Shown: in pieces, positions 1 through 8,509 of the stretch | How positions within the stretch are numbered: the first letter of the stretch is position 1 | How the letters are laid out: each line of letters starts with the position of its first letter | Source of the DNA: Tengunoibacter tsumagoiensis | Lineage (GTDB): Bacteria; Chloroflexota; Ktedonobacteria; Ktedonobacterales; Ktedonobacteraceae | Direction: 5' to 3' | Assembly: GCF_003967535.1 (NCBI RefSeq) | Contig: NZ_BIFR01000002.1 | Span: forward strand, 806,001 to 870,000 | Length of the DNA stretch: 64,000 nucleotides | Notes under the pieces: model-generated | Seen by the model: only the letters and a program-made list of their open reading frames with translations | What the model was told of the DNA's origin: nothing | The model's database searches: none | Program-made: the position numbers and the translations under genes

Positions 1-55
1 GAGACCCAAACACACTCAGCGAAGTGTATAAAGCACCTAGAAATTTGGAGGGATT

Positions 56-295
56 ATGGATATAGAACAACTTACAATTATGTTGCGCGATTACGGTGTT
101 GAAAGATATTTCGATCTTGATACCACTCTCGTTGCGTTAGGTTTCGATTCTTTAAGTACTCTGGAACTAGTAGTAGCACTTGAAGATCACTTTCAGATTG
201 CATTTGATGATGAAGATCTGACTGGTGATCATTTCCAATCAATAGGTTCTCTTTTAGCAATTTTGAATAAACACGTGCTACAGAAAGCCCACTAA
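56..295 (+). CDS. Stand-alone acyl carrier protein
   Basis: This 79-residue protein is a free acyl carrier protein. It should carry an acyl or aminoacyl group as a thioester on a 4'-phosphopantetheine arm in the cytoplasm. The carrier motif GFDSL is at residues 29-33, so Ser32 is the predicted attachment site. Leu/Glu-rich helix segments after it (LELVVALEDHF) match helix II of carrier proteins. A strong GGAGGG ribosome site lies only three bases before the start. It is the first gene visible of a long same-strand cluster that also contains an AMP-forming ligase and a free condensation domain, its probable loading and unloading partners. A damaged copy of this gene and its leader lies at 31967-32152. 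The family call is firm; the cargo is unknown. Confidence 0.92.
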   Translation: MDIEQLTIMLRDYGVERYFDLDTTLVALGFDSLSTLELVVALEDHFQIAFDDEDLTGDHFQSIGSLLAILNKHVLQKAH

Positions 296-378
296 GAAGA
301 AATTGGATTGTCCTTTGATCGATGTTGGAAACAATTTACTGCAGTGCTCCATGTGCTGGACTGCAAAGGGATGTGAGC

Positions 379-1899
379 ATGCCAAAGAGAGTTATTGATT
401 GTTCTGGAATGATAGAAATACCATTTTTAGGAGATACGCCTCGCTTGCATAGGTGTATTGCGACTTATATGATTCCAGGTTATGAATCAGCAACAGACGA
501 TTTGTTAGGATCAATTGTTGCTCATAGTGGTTGTCAAGAGTATCCTATTGTCGTTTTTTGTTTTGACAGGAGCCCCAGTGCTGAGCATGTTCTACAGAAA
601 TATAAAGTAATACCAATACAATGTAATGTTATTAGTAACGACCCTGTCGCATACCATTCCGTTTTATATAGTGTTGCTCATGTTATTGATGCGGAGCAAT
701 TTCTTTGTTTAGGAGCTGATACGCTTGTGCTTGACAACATCAAGCCGCTTTTCGCGCTGCTTGATGTGTGTGCGCCAGAGGCAATAGCTGCAGGGAAGCA
801 AGTCAAGGACCAGGAAAAGGGTATTCTGGATCATATGGTCTTTGCTGGTAATCAACAGGCTCTTCAGGCTCTTGATCTTTTGATACGGGAGCAAAGCTCT
901 CAACATGATGACCAATCTGTCTCTTATTGGAGCACATCAGAGCCCTTTGCGCAGGCTCTTTCGCATATGGGAAAAAGTGTTGTGTTATCTCCGACATGTA
1001 ACGCTTTTTTCTCTGACGCCGCTGTCAAAGTTGGAGATCGTGCCGGTCGACTGCGTGCAAGCTGGCAGGGAGAGACTGTAAAGGTATTGAATTTTGCAGG
1101 AAGCGGAGCGTCCGAAAGTGCCGAGTGGCGTGGTCATTTTGCCCGGATTCCCGATCCTCTGGTGGGTGTGGGCGAAGGTAATGGATATAAAGACTTTGTT
1201 GTTGCTCTGCGCGGTTGGATTGGACGCTATGGGATGTCTTCGATGGCCTGGTCATTTTATGGCTCTGCTGATTCACAGGCTGCCTCAATTCGCGATCCTT
1301 ACACTATGCCTATTTTTGCCTGTTTGCATTATCTCATTCGGGCCAATGGATGTGTACGTGTATTGGAAACGGGGACGGCGCGTGGCGTATCAGCGGCATG
1401 TCTTGCATCTGCTGTTGCGCATCGTCCTCAGGCGCGAGTTGTAACCATTGATCCGCATCCGCGCACTGAGCGCTATTTTGAACGCTGGGATTTATGGGCC
1501 GCTTTACCTGAACCAATGCAATCCTGTATTGAGACACGCCAAACCCGCTCATTAGAAGGCTTAAAGGCTGCTCTGGATGCCGGAGAAGTGTATGATGCTA
1601 TTCTTCTCGACTCTATTCACTCTGAAGAATATGTCTGGGAAGAATTTCAACTAGCCATTCAACTCGTGTGTGCTGGTGGTTTAATTCTGATCCATGATGC
1701 CATTCTGAAATTCGGCACAGTTGATCGAGCTCTCGCACGAATCGAGGATGCTGGTTACAATGTGACACGACTGTGGGCTGCTGAAGGTGGAGTGCCTGAA
1801 GAGGATCGTCTCGGCCTGGCAGTCGTTGAAAAGCGGCCTAGAAGTAGTAAAATTGAAATAAACGCTAGTAGTATTGATCTTCTTCGTAAGTCTCTATAA
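379..1899 (+). CDS. Glycosyltransferase-like / SAM methyltransferase fusion
   Basis: This is a two-domain protein of 506 residues from the chosen start. The N-terminal half resembles a GT-A nucleotide-sugar transferase: the segment LCLGADTLVL has the shape of a donor/metal-binding Asp motif. The C-terminal half is a class I methyltransferase of the Methyltransf_24 type, with LETGTARG (SAM-binding loop), VVTIDPHP (acidic loop) and YDAILLDSIHSEE followed by GGLILIHDAI. A start at 322 in the same frame would add 19 residues, but only 379 has a clear AAAGGG ribosome site at the right distance. It follows the ACP gene and precedes a HAD gene, all on one strand. Inference: it adds a sugar and methylates the same product. 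The methyltransferase half is more certain than the glycosyltransferase half. Confidence 0.72.
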   Translation: MPKRVIDCSGMIEIPFLGDTPRLHRCIATYMIPGYESATDDLLGSIVAHSGCQEYPIVVFCFDRSPSAEHVLQKYKVIPIQCNVISNDPVAYHSVLYSVAHVIDAEQFLCLGADTLVLDNIKPLFALLDVCAPEAIAAGKQVKDQEKGILDHMVFAGNQQALQALDLLIREQSSQHDDQSVSYWSTSEPFAQALSHMGKSVVLSPTCNAFFSDAAVKVGDRAGRLRASWQGETVKVLNFAGSGASESAEWRGHFARIPDPLVGVGEGNGYKDFVVALRGWIGRYGMSSMAWSFYGSADSQAASIRDPYTMPIFACLHYLIRANGCVRVLETGTARGVSAACLASAVAHRPQARVVTIDPHPRTERYFERWDLWAALPEPMQSCIETRQTRSLEGLKAALDAGEVYDAILLDSIHSEEYVWEEFQLAIQLVCAGGLILIHDAILKFGTVDRALARIEDAGYNVTRLWAAEGGVPEEDRLGLAVVEKRPRSSKIEINASSIDLLRKSL

Positions 1900-1941
1900 A
1901 ACGTAAAAAGATTTGTTCATTCAGTCGAAAAGGTGTAGAGC

Positions 1942-2574
1942 ATGCCCATTCGCGCATTGTTACTTGATTGCTTTGGAGTACTTGTACAGACCGCAGAAAG
2001 CTCCGTCCAGCATAGACTTGAGGAACAAGGCGGCTGGCAAAAAGGGACAATCGACAAACTGGGCATGACACTGCTCAATTCTCACTATTTCCAGAGTGCC
2101 ACTATCGGCGATGTCTCTGCTGAATTGATCTGGAAAGATGTTTCCGTCCAACTCTATGGATGCGCTACGCACTGGAAGGATGTGCAAGAACTCTATCTAG
2201 CGGCTCACCAGCGCAATGATGAACTCCTCGCATATATTCAGGAACTGAGAAAATTATGCAAAGTGGGCATTCTTAGTAATGCATTTTCCGATGCGCGTAC
2301 TTTTATAGCGGGGAGATTGGGTCTTGCAGAAATGGTCGATGATATTCTTATTTCCGCAGAGGAAGGGATAGCCAAGCCCGCTCGAAGTCTCTATCGAAAA
2401 GCGGCTGAACGTCTCCAGGTTGTTCCCAGCGAAATACTGTATCTTGATGACACACTCCTATATACACGTCTGCTTAAATCTATCGGAATGTCAACTATCT
2501 GTTTTCAGAACAACACTCAGGCTCTTGCTGAGATACAGCACTATTTTCGTGTTTCAGAAAGGACAGAGGCATAA
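1942..2574 (+). CDS. HAD-superfamily hydrolase-like protein
   Basis: This 210-residue protein has the HAD order of motifs: LLLDCFGVL near the N-terminus (candidate nucleophile Asp9), GILSNAF (motif II), an Ala-Lys-Pro stretch with the motif III lysine, and LYLDDT (motif IV). The second Asp of the usual DxD pair is Phe11, a variant found in some HAD subgroup IA proteins, so phosphatase activity cannot be assumed; a phosphosugar phosphatase or a dehalogenase-like role are both possible. The start has a good AAAAGG site. The stop overlaps the start of the dioxygenase gene by one base, so the two are probably translationally coupled. Confidence 0.8.
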   Translation: MPIRALLLDCFGVLVQTAESSVQHRLEEQGGWQKGTIDKLGMTLLNSHYFQSATIGDVSAELIWKDVSVQLYGCATHWKDVQELYLAAHQRNDELLAYIQELRKLCKVGILSNAFSDARTFIAGRLGLAEMVDDILISAEEGIAKPARSLYRKAAERLQVVPSEILYLDDTLLYTRLLKSIGMSTICFQNNTQALAEIQHYFRVSERTEA

Positions 2575-3419
2575 TGCCAGTGCTTACTTTAGAACAACGC
2601 CAATTTTTTGCTGACAATGGCTATCTTGTAATACATAATCTGTTTGATTTGGAGCTGATTAACCAGATCAAAGAGGCCATTTTTTCTATCTTTAATGGAC
2701 AGCATACGGGCATTCGCCATCGTTCGGAAATCCAACGGCCTGATGGAACGGTGCTTACCAATATTCAACAGTTATATAGAGCTCATCCTGTTTTGTCTCA
2801 ATTTATCAAGCACCCTTACATGGGCAGCATTGCGTCAGCATTGATGGATGATACGCCAGAAGTGAGATTATGGCATGATACGCTGATATATAAAGAAAAG
2901 CTGGAGGGAGGGGCAGTCCCCTGGCATCAGGACTACTATCTGCTTCAGCATGTTGCTCCGGCTGATATCGTAACTGGCTGGATAGCACTGAGCAAGAGCA
3001 ACGAAGAAAGTGGATGCCTGTATGTCGTACCAGGCAGCCATAAATGGGGATTAATGCCTTCACATGCACTGAATAATATTGGCCCAGATAGCGAGCGATT
3101 TCTGAAACGTAGCGTCCATGAAGCACTTCGCCCCCTCATTGTGAAGCAGCCGCTTGTTTTAGAGCCTGGAGATGTCTCGTTTCATCATTGTTTGACCATT
3201 CATGGCAGTTATCAGAACAGGTCGGATTACCCTCGCCTTGGCTATATCCAGCATTATTTCCCTGCCCACCTGCGACGCGTCGCAGTATCAGGATTAGATT
3301 ATGCCCAGGCGTATGAAGTGACAGTCCCAACAGGTGAGCTTGTGCGAGGTGATGCGTTTCCTTTAGTCTGGTCAGCAACTCCTAATGAGAACCACACTGA
3401 TACTGACATTCTTTGCTAG
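2574..3419 (+). CDS. Phytanoyl-CoA dioxygenase (PhyH) family oxygenase
   Basis: This 281-residue protein is a non-haem iron, 2-oxoglutarate-dependent oxygenase of the PhyH family, of normal family length. The metal triad is visible: His118-x-Asp120 in PWHQDYYLL, and His210 in LTIHGSYQNRSDYPR. Arg221 sits where these enzymes bind the 2-oxoglutarate carboxylate. PhyH enzymes in natural-product clusters hydroxylate aliphatic carbons of acyl chains, amino acids or sugars; the substrate here is not evident. The start overlaps the preceding HAD stop (TAATG) and the next gene follows after 16 bases with its own ribosome site, which supports operon membership. Confidence 0.88.
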   Translation: MPVLTLEQRQFFADNGYLVIHNLFDLELINQIKEAIFSIFNGQHTGIRHRSEIQRPDGTVLTNIQQLYRAHPVLSQFIKHPYMGSIASALMDDTPEVRLWHDTLIYKEKLEGGAVPWHQDYYLLQHVAPADIVTGWIALSKSNEESGCLYVVPGSHKWGLMPSHALNNIGPDSERFLKRSVHEALRPLIVKQPLVLEPGDVSFHHCLTIHGSYQNRSDYPRLGYIQHYFPAHLRRVAVSGLDYAQAYEVTVPTGELVRGDAFPLVWSATPNENHTDTDILC

Positions 3420-3435
3420 AAATAGGAGCTAAGCC

Positions 3436-5106
3436 ATGTTTATAGAGAAGTTGCATCAGGCGTTACTGGAAAATATATGTAGGAGCGATAGTAGTATAAC
3501 TCTCATCGATGATTGTTTTCAAGAGATCAAGGAATGTCGCGATGAACGTTCTTGCCTACGAATAGCTGAAAAATTTGTGAGTAGTTATAAAAATATTTCT
3601 AACCAGGATGAGAAGGACAAGGCTCTTCTTATCAGATATTTACTCTCGGAAGTTGTAACATCTAAGCCATCCTGGTTTGGCAATGACGCTGATCTTTTAC
3701 GTGATTTTCTTACTGAGAGTGCACAGTTATCTATCCGTGAGGACATGCAAAAAAGAGCTCAGCTTGACCTAGAACTGGCAACTATGGAAAGAGGTCAGCC
3801 TCTTCTCCAGCGGACGAAACACCAGGTCGATGCATTCACAAGAATACAGGCGCATAAACCTGTCGTTTTGGCCATGAATTCCATTGGTATGGGAGATGTT
3901 TTGTTACTACTTCCAGCGATATTGGATTTTGCGGAGACCCTAAATGTAGTGGGTTCTAAGAGCATACTCAAATTGGTTGTGTATGAAAAATTAGCCTCAC
4001 TCCTTCAGCACATAGTGAAAGATTATGAAAACATCTGTCTTTATGCCAAAGGGAAGGAGAATAATGTCGCTTTTCTTTCATCATTAGCACTGGAAGAACA
4101 AGCAGCGAAGCAAGAGGAAATAAATCTTCAACTGACTGAGGACAGGCCTACAACCGGTGGTATAGTCATTCTCTTGAATACATATAATATAAAAAGAATA
4201 TCAACAAAAAATAAAACTATATATCGTAGGTTGACTTTTATTATCAATAAAGATTTCAAGTTAAATAATATTTTTAATTCAAATAATTGCAATAAAGCTG
4301 CCCAGCGGAATATTTCAGCCATATTTGGTGCAAAAATGTTTACGAATGCAAATAATACTGCATTCACTGTATCTGAAAAAATGAAACAGTATATTCGCTC
4401 TTATCAAGAGGACCGCAAGCGAAGTCAGCGTTATATACATGAAAGCAAAAGCCATAGCACCAAAAATGGATACATTTGTATTATCGATAAAGGCTCCCAA
4501 CCTTCTAAACATGTCATCCCAACTTTGTTTTCCTTTATTATAGAAATACTTTCTGATTTTTGTATAGAGAGAAAAATATCCATATTTCTTATAAAAACAG
4601 GAAAAGAAGAAAAAGACACTGAATATGATAAGTCTAGCACACTCGCGTTGCAAAAGAATGGCCTCTATTATGAAATATGTATTGATAGCGACCTTGCTTA
4701 CACTTTGACTTATTTACATCAATCATGTGGTGCTATTGGACCAGATACATTTTTAATACACGCAGCAGAATATCTTATGAATATTCCTGTAGTAAATATT
4801 TTTGTTGATTCTAGTTGCCAGACATATCGTGTCAATAATGAAAGCATTGCGATTGAACACCCTATTGCGCACCAGGCGGATTGTAGTCTGGATATCTATG
4901 TCCCTGCCCTAAGCGAGATATATATGCGCGAGTGTATTCATCCATGTACTCCATTGATCAATGAAGGTGCGGCTGATCATTTGCATCCTCTTATCAAAGA
5001 AACGCAAAACATATTCACACAAAGATTGGTGCAAGGACTCGAGCTCTTTAAGCAAAAAGTCCAATGCTCATTTGAGAGAAGAGAAGTACAAAGCGAACAT
5101 TTGTGA
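3436..5106 (+). CDS. GT9-like (heptosyltransferase-type) glycosyltransferase, tentative
   Basis: This 556-residue protein is poorly conserved but has two landmarks of GT-B enzymes of family 9. NSIGMGDVLLLLPAI, after about 135 residues of unrecognised N-terminal sequence, resembles the acceptor-side glycine loop. GPDTFLIHAAEYLMNIPVV near the C-terminus resembles the donor-binding motif of heptosyltransferases. The middle (about 4150-4700) is rich in Asn, Lys and Ile and visibly more AT-rich than neighbouring genes, suggesting separate origin or relaxed selection. The ribosome site is good (AGGAGC). It lies between the dioxygenase and condensation-domain genes. Inference: transfer of a sugar to the cluster product. 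A degenerate relative is also possible. Confidence 0.55.
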   Translation: MFIEKLHQALLENICRSDSSITLIDDCFQEIKECRDERSCLRIAEKFVSSYKNISNQDEKDKALLIRYLLSEVVTSKPSWFGNDADLLRDFLTESAQLSIREDMQKRAQLDLELATMERGQPLLQRTKHQVDAFTRIQAHKPVVLAMNSIGMGDVLLLLPAILDFAETLNVVGSKSILKLVVYEKLASLLQHIVKDYENICLYAKGKENNVAFLSSLALEEQAAKQEEINLQLTEDRPTTGGIVILLNTYNIKRISTKNKTIYRRLTFIINKDFKLNNIFNSNNCNKAAQRNISAIFGAKMFTNANNTAFTVSEKMKQYIRSYQEDRKRSQRYIHESKSHSTKNGYICIIDKGSQPSKHVIPTLFSFIIEILSDFCIERKISIFLIKTGKEEKDTEYDKSSTLALQKNGLYYEICIDSDLAYTLTYLHQSCGAIGPDTFLIHAAEYLMNIPVVNIFVDSSCQTYRVNNESIAIEHPIAHQADCSLDIYVPALSEIYMRECIHPCTPLINEGAADHLHPLIKETQNIFTQRLVQGLELFKQKVQCSFERREVQSEHL

Positions 5107-5208
5107 GGAAGAAAAAATATATGCGTATTGGTCTTGGTATTAACAATGCCAGTTCTCTTACTAGACTCATTTTTATTTTTAATAAAAAGCGATACAAGGA
5201 GGGTGATT

Positions 5209-6588
5209 ATGGGCAATATTTTGTTGCCAGATAGAAATCAAGAGCAAGAAGCGATTACTGGAATGGTTCCCATTCCACAATTTTTACAGTGCCTCTTACA
5301 AACCACCAATCCTTCCCCAAATTCTTTTGTGCTTGTGCGGGAGTTTCATCTTTTGTATGATATAAAACCTGAAAAGATAGAAAAAGCGGTTTCGGCGATT
5401 GCCTTTCAGCATGATGCACTGCGTTCCAGATTTATGAAAGATGGAGGTGAATGGAAGCAATCTATTGTTCCTCCGGAAGAGAACCAATCTTTTCGGCTCG
5501 TGGATCTCTCTTGCTATCCTGAGGAAGAACAAAATCAGCACCTCATATCGATAATTGCTTCGGAAGTTTATACACTGGATATTACTTCTGGACCGTTGTT
5601 TAAATGCGTTGTCGTCAATTATGCAGAAAAAAAGAGCCAATCACTGTTCGTTAGTGTAAGCCATCTTATCGCAGACGGAATTTCACTCAAAATTATCTTG
5701 CAAGATTTGTATACTGCGCTAGCTCAATTAGAGCAAAACCAGAACATCCATCTTCCGAAAAAAACGACCTCTTTAAAGACATGGGGAGAGTGGTTAGCTT
5801 CATGTGTAGCTTCCAATACATACAATGCAGATGTTGAGAAGCTTATTCTCTACAAGAAGTCATGGCCTTCAACCGGGTTTCTCAAAGTCCTGCCATTAGA
5901 TTACCCCCTTGGAGACATGACGAAAAAAGTTACTGATGCTGTTAACGTTCAATTGAGCGTCTCTGAGACGAAATCCTTTTTGGAGGTCACCCAAAAAAAT
6001 GCCCATGTGAGCTCCCTAGATATCTTACAAACTGCACTGGCATTTGCTCTTGCGAAATGGTCTGGGATTTCCATTATTCCAATATGTGTAGTTGTTCATG
6101 GAAGAGATTCTGGCTCAGCCCGTGTTAATATCACCCGTACCGTTGGCTTTTTCTCGTTGAAATTGTTAGAAGTGATAACGGTTCAAGAAAACATGCAGCC
6201 AATTCATACTCCGCAGGCAAATCCGCAATTACGTTTCGCCCAAGAACTTCTTTGTTTTTCAGGAGAATATGAGAGAAAGTTTGAAGCTAATGTGAATAAC
6301 AATGCATTTTATGATACTTATTGCCCGAATGTAGTGTTAAACTACATTCGTCAATTGGATGCAAATAAGATGGAAAAAGAATTGCTATGGGAACCTGTAC
6401 CAGGTTATATAAGTGATTCAGAGAATAATAGTCCTCGGGTGGGGGCTCAATCACTGGATTGTTATGCAAAAATCTTTCACGGACAGCTTCATCTATTCAT
6501 CCAATATAGCCCCCAATATTTCTATCCCGCAACCATAGAAAATGTAGCGCAACAATTTTTAATTGCTATCCAGACATACATTAAGTAA
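5209..6588 (+). CDS. Stand-alone condensation domain protein (NRPS-type)
   Basis: This 459-residue protein is a single condensation domain with no attached adenylation or carrier domain. The catalytic motif reads SHLIADG (residues 151-157): the second His (His152), the Asp and the Gly of HHxxxDG are kept and the first His is Ser, a common tolerated change. The segment FQHDALRSRF matches the conserved core motif near the N-terminus. Free condensation domains join a carrier-bound acyl or aminoacyl group to a soluble amine or alcohol. The likely carrier is the ACP at 56-295. The open frame runs back to 5128, but AAGGAGGGTGATT just before the ATG at 5209 decides the start. The methyltransferase gene follows after 11 bases. 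Confidence 0.85.
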   Translation: MGNILLPDRNQEQEAITGMVPIPQFLQCLLQTTNPSPNSFVLVREFHLLYDIKPEKIEKAVSAIAFQHDALRSRFMKDGGEWKQSIVPPEENQSFRLVDLSCYPEEEQNQHLISIIASEVYTLDITSGPLFKCVVVNYAEKKSQSLFVSVSHLIADGISLKIILQDLYTALAQLEQNQNIHLPKKTTSLKTWGEWLASCVASNTYNADVEKLILYKKSWPSTGFLKVLPLDYPLGDMTKKVTDAVNVQLSVSETKSFLEVTQKNAHVSSLDILQTALAFALAKWSGISIIPICVVVHGRDSGSARVNITRTVGFFSLKLLEVITVQENMQPIHTPQANPQLRFAQELLCFSGEYERKFEANVNNNAFYDTYCPNVVLNYIRQLDANKMEKELLWEPVPGYISDSENNSPRVGAQSLDCYAKIFHGQLHLFIQYSPQYFYPATIENVAQQFLIAIQTYIK

Positions 6589-6599
6589 AGGAGTCCTTT

Positions 6600-7343
6600 A
6601 TGACCATCTCGAAAACGTATGATAATGCATTAGATGTGTTAAAGCAGTCTTTTTCTGGAAGTGAATGCGAATTGTGGGTCGACGAGGTACGAAACCATTT
6701 TATTCCTCAGCCACTTCGTATTCTTGATATAGGGATAGGGACTGGAGAGTCTATCCAGAAAAGGCTTCTTCAACTCTCATGGAACGGCTATAGTGCTGAT
6801 TTACATGGGCTTGATCCTAATTTATGCGTTGAGACTGTAACAAGGCATGTCTATGATGACGCACATTTATATAAGACTCGTTTTGAGGAAGCAACATTCT
6901 CACAAACTTTTGACGTGGTTAACGCATCTCAATCTATCTACTATATGCAGAATATTCCTGCTATGCTGCGTAAAATGACCCAATTGGTGCAGCCTGGCGG
7001 TATGGTGACTATCACTCTTTGGTCGCAGCATTGCTCACTGTATCAATTACAACGTACTGTCTTTGGAGCCGGAGCGACGCTAGTTACAGCGGAACAAGTT
7101 GCAGAGCAGTTAGTACAACAACATCTGTTGCGTGATGTAAAACTAGTCAGTTGTAAGGGCCAACTCAATCTCTCTAGACTACGAGCATCTGAACAAGGGC
7201 TTGACGCTATATTGACTATTATTTCACGAAAATTTGGTGATGTTTTCCTTATCCCTCAATATCGCGCCAAATTGGAAAAAGCGCTTCTCTCTCTTCCAGA
7301 TGTAGCTCCTAGAATAAATTATATGCTAGTGGGCCAAAAATAA
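6600..7343 (+). CDS. Class I SAM-dependent methyltransferase
   Basis: This 247-residue protein has a Rossmann-type methyltransferase core. Residues 41-50 (ILDIGIGTGE) form the SAM-binding loop, followed by DLHGLDP as the acidic loop and FDVVNASQSIYYM as the post-I motif. A proline- and glycine-rich LVQPGGMVTI segment resembles motif III. The substrate cannot be read from sequence; small-molecule O- or N-methyltransferases of this type are usual in natural-product clusters. A strong AAAGGAG ribosome site precedes the start, and the gene lies between the condensation-domain and epimerase genes, so it probably modifies the acyl or sugar part of the same product. Confidence 0.85.
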   Translation: MTISKTYDNALDVLKQSFSGSECELWVDEVRNHFIPQPLRILDIGIGTGESIQKRLLQLSWNGYSADLHGLDPNLCVETVTRHVYDDAHLYKTRFEEATFSQTFDVVNASQSIYYMQNIPAMLRKMTQLVQPGGMVTITLWSQHCSLYQLQRTVFGAGATLVTAEQVAEQLVQQHLLRDVKLVSCKGQLNLSRLRASEQGLDAILTIISRKFGDVFLIPQYRAKLEKALLSLPDVAPRINYMLVGQK

Positions 7344-7364
7344 AATGTATAGGAGCTGAATAGC

Positions 7365-8351
7365 ATGAAATGTATTGTCACAGGAGTTGCAGGCTTTATT
7401 GGGTCTTCGATCGCAGAAAAATTATTACAAGAGGGACATGAAGTTATTGGGATCGATATGTACAATGACTTCTACCCGCGCATTTTCAAAGAGTCTAACA
7501 TTCAAGTTCTCAAAGAATACAGCCGTTTTCATCTAGTTGAGGCTGACCTGAATACTTGTGTGCTGGATGACCTGTTGTATGGTAGCGACTGGATTTTTCA
7601 TTTGGCTGCTCAGGCAGGAGTACGAAAAAGCTGGGGACAAGATTTCCAGAGTTACCTCACCAATAATGTTGCGGTAACCCAGCGGCTTTTAGAGGCTGCT
7701 CTGCATATTCCCTCTCTCAAGCGTTTTGTCTATGCGTCGTCCTCATCGGTTTATGGAAATACAGCCACGTTACCAATTGCCGAAACTGCACCCACACACC
7801 CTCTATCTCCCTATGGGGTAACGAAACTTGCTGCCGAACATCTCTGTTCCCTGTACTGGCATGTACATCGAGTCCCGACCGTTTCGCTGCGCTACTTTAC
7901 TGTTTATGGCCCTCGGCAACGCCCTGATATGGGATTGTTCCGCATGAGCATGGCATTGCTTTATGACCAGCCACTTTCCATTTATGGCGATGGTTTGCAG
8001 ACACGCGATTTTACCTATATTGATGATATTGTTGCTGCAAATATTCTTGCAGCAACTACCCCCAATATAGAAGGAAACGTTTTGAACATAGGCAGTGGCT
8101 TTCCCGTCACTTTGCGAGAGGCCATTGAAGTGATCGAGCGCCAGTTCAATAAAAAGGCACTTCTCCACTACTATCCGCAGGCCCCCGGAGATATGCGTGA
8201 TACCAGTGCTGATATTTCACTGGCCAGTCGTCTGCTAGGATATCATCCAGGTACATCATTAGAAGATGGTATCGCAGCTGAATGCGATTTTATCTATCAT
8301 ATCATGAAAATCAAGAAGTTACATAACAGGGTGTTTGAATATATACGATGA
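7365..8351 (+). CDS. NAD-dependent nucleotide-sugar epimerase (UDP-glucuronate 4-epimerase-like)
   Basis: This 328-residue protein is an extended short-chain dehydrogenase/reductase acting on nucleotide sugars. It has the NAD-binding motif GVAGFIG (residues 7-13), the YASSSSVYG segment with the catalytic Ser, and Tyr150-x3-Lys154 in SPYGVTK. The IDMYNDFY segment after the first strand resembles UDP-glucuronate 4-epimerases, although UDP-glucose 4-epimerase or a dehydratase relative cannot be excluded. It would supply an epimerised donor sugar to the cluster's glycosyltransferases. The ribosome site is good (AGGAGC). Its TGA overlaps the ATG of the 53-codon gene that follows (ATGA). Confidence 0.88.
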   Translation: MKCIVTGVAGFIGSSIAEKLLQEGHEVIGIDMYNDFYPRIFKESNIQVLKEYSRFHLVEADLNTCVLDDLLYGSDWIFHLAAQAGVRKSWGQDFQSYLTNNVAVTQRLLEAALHIPSLKRFVYASSSSVYGNTATLPIAETAPTHPLSPYGVTKLAAEHLCSLYWHVHRVPTVSLRYFTVYGPRQRPDMGLFRMSMALLYDQPLSIYGDGLQTRDFTYIDDIVAANILAATTPNIEGNVLNIGSGFPVTLREAIEVIERQFNKKALLHYYPQAPGDMRDTSADISLASRLLGYHPGTSLEDGIAAECDFIYHIMKIKKLHNRVFEYIR

Positions 8352-8509
8352 AAGTTGCGAATATGAAAGAAAAAGAAGTTGCCCTGAGCTTTGATCCAAA
8401 CATCTCTCTTCAAACGAAAGGTGAAGCTATGTTACAAAAGTTTATGGCAAATTTAAAGTATAGTGAGGAAAGCTTGAGTGCTTTAGAAAGCAAGATAGAG
8501 CAATCATGA
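8348..8509 (+). CDS. 53-residue small protein, overlapping genes on both sides
   Basis: This short frame is easily missed but is tied into the operon at both ends. Its ATG overlaps the epimerase stop as ATGA, and its stop overlaps the next glycosyltransferase start as ATGA. It has no ribosome site of its own, which fits translational coupling. The product is charged and soluble, with no signal peptide, no membrane segment and no Cys. The last 27 residues (from AMLQKFMANLKYSEESLSAL onward) can form an amphipathic helix. I do not recognise the family. It may be a partner subunit of the following glycosyltransferase, a carrier or scaffold peptide, or a leader whose translation meters the downstream gene. 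The double overlap is the main evidence that it is real. Confidence 0.7.
   Translation: MKVANMKEKEVALSFDPNISLQTKGEAMLQKFMANLKYSEESLSALESKIEQS

Noticed and set aside
5121..5234. 37-codon frame before the condensation-domain gene
   Set aside because: Weak, distant ribosome site and overlap with the well-supported start at 5209 in another frame.
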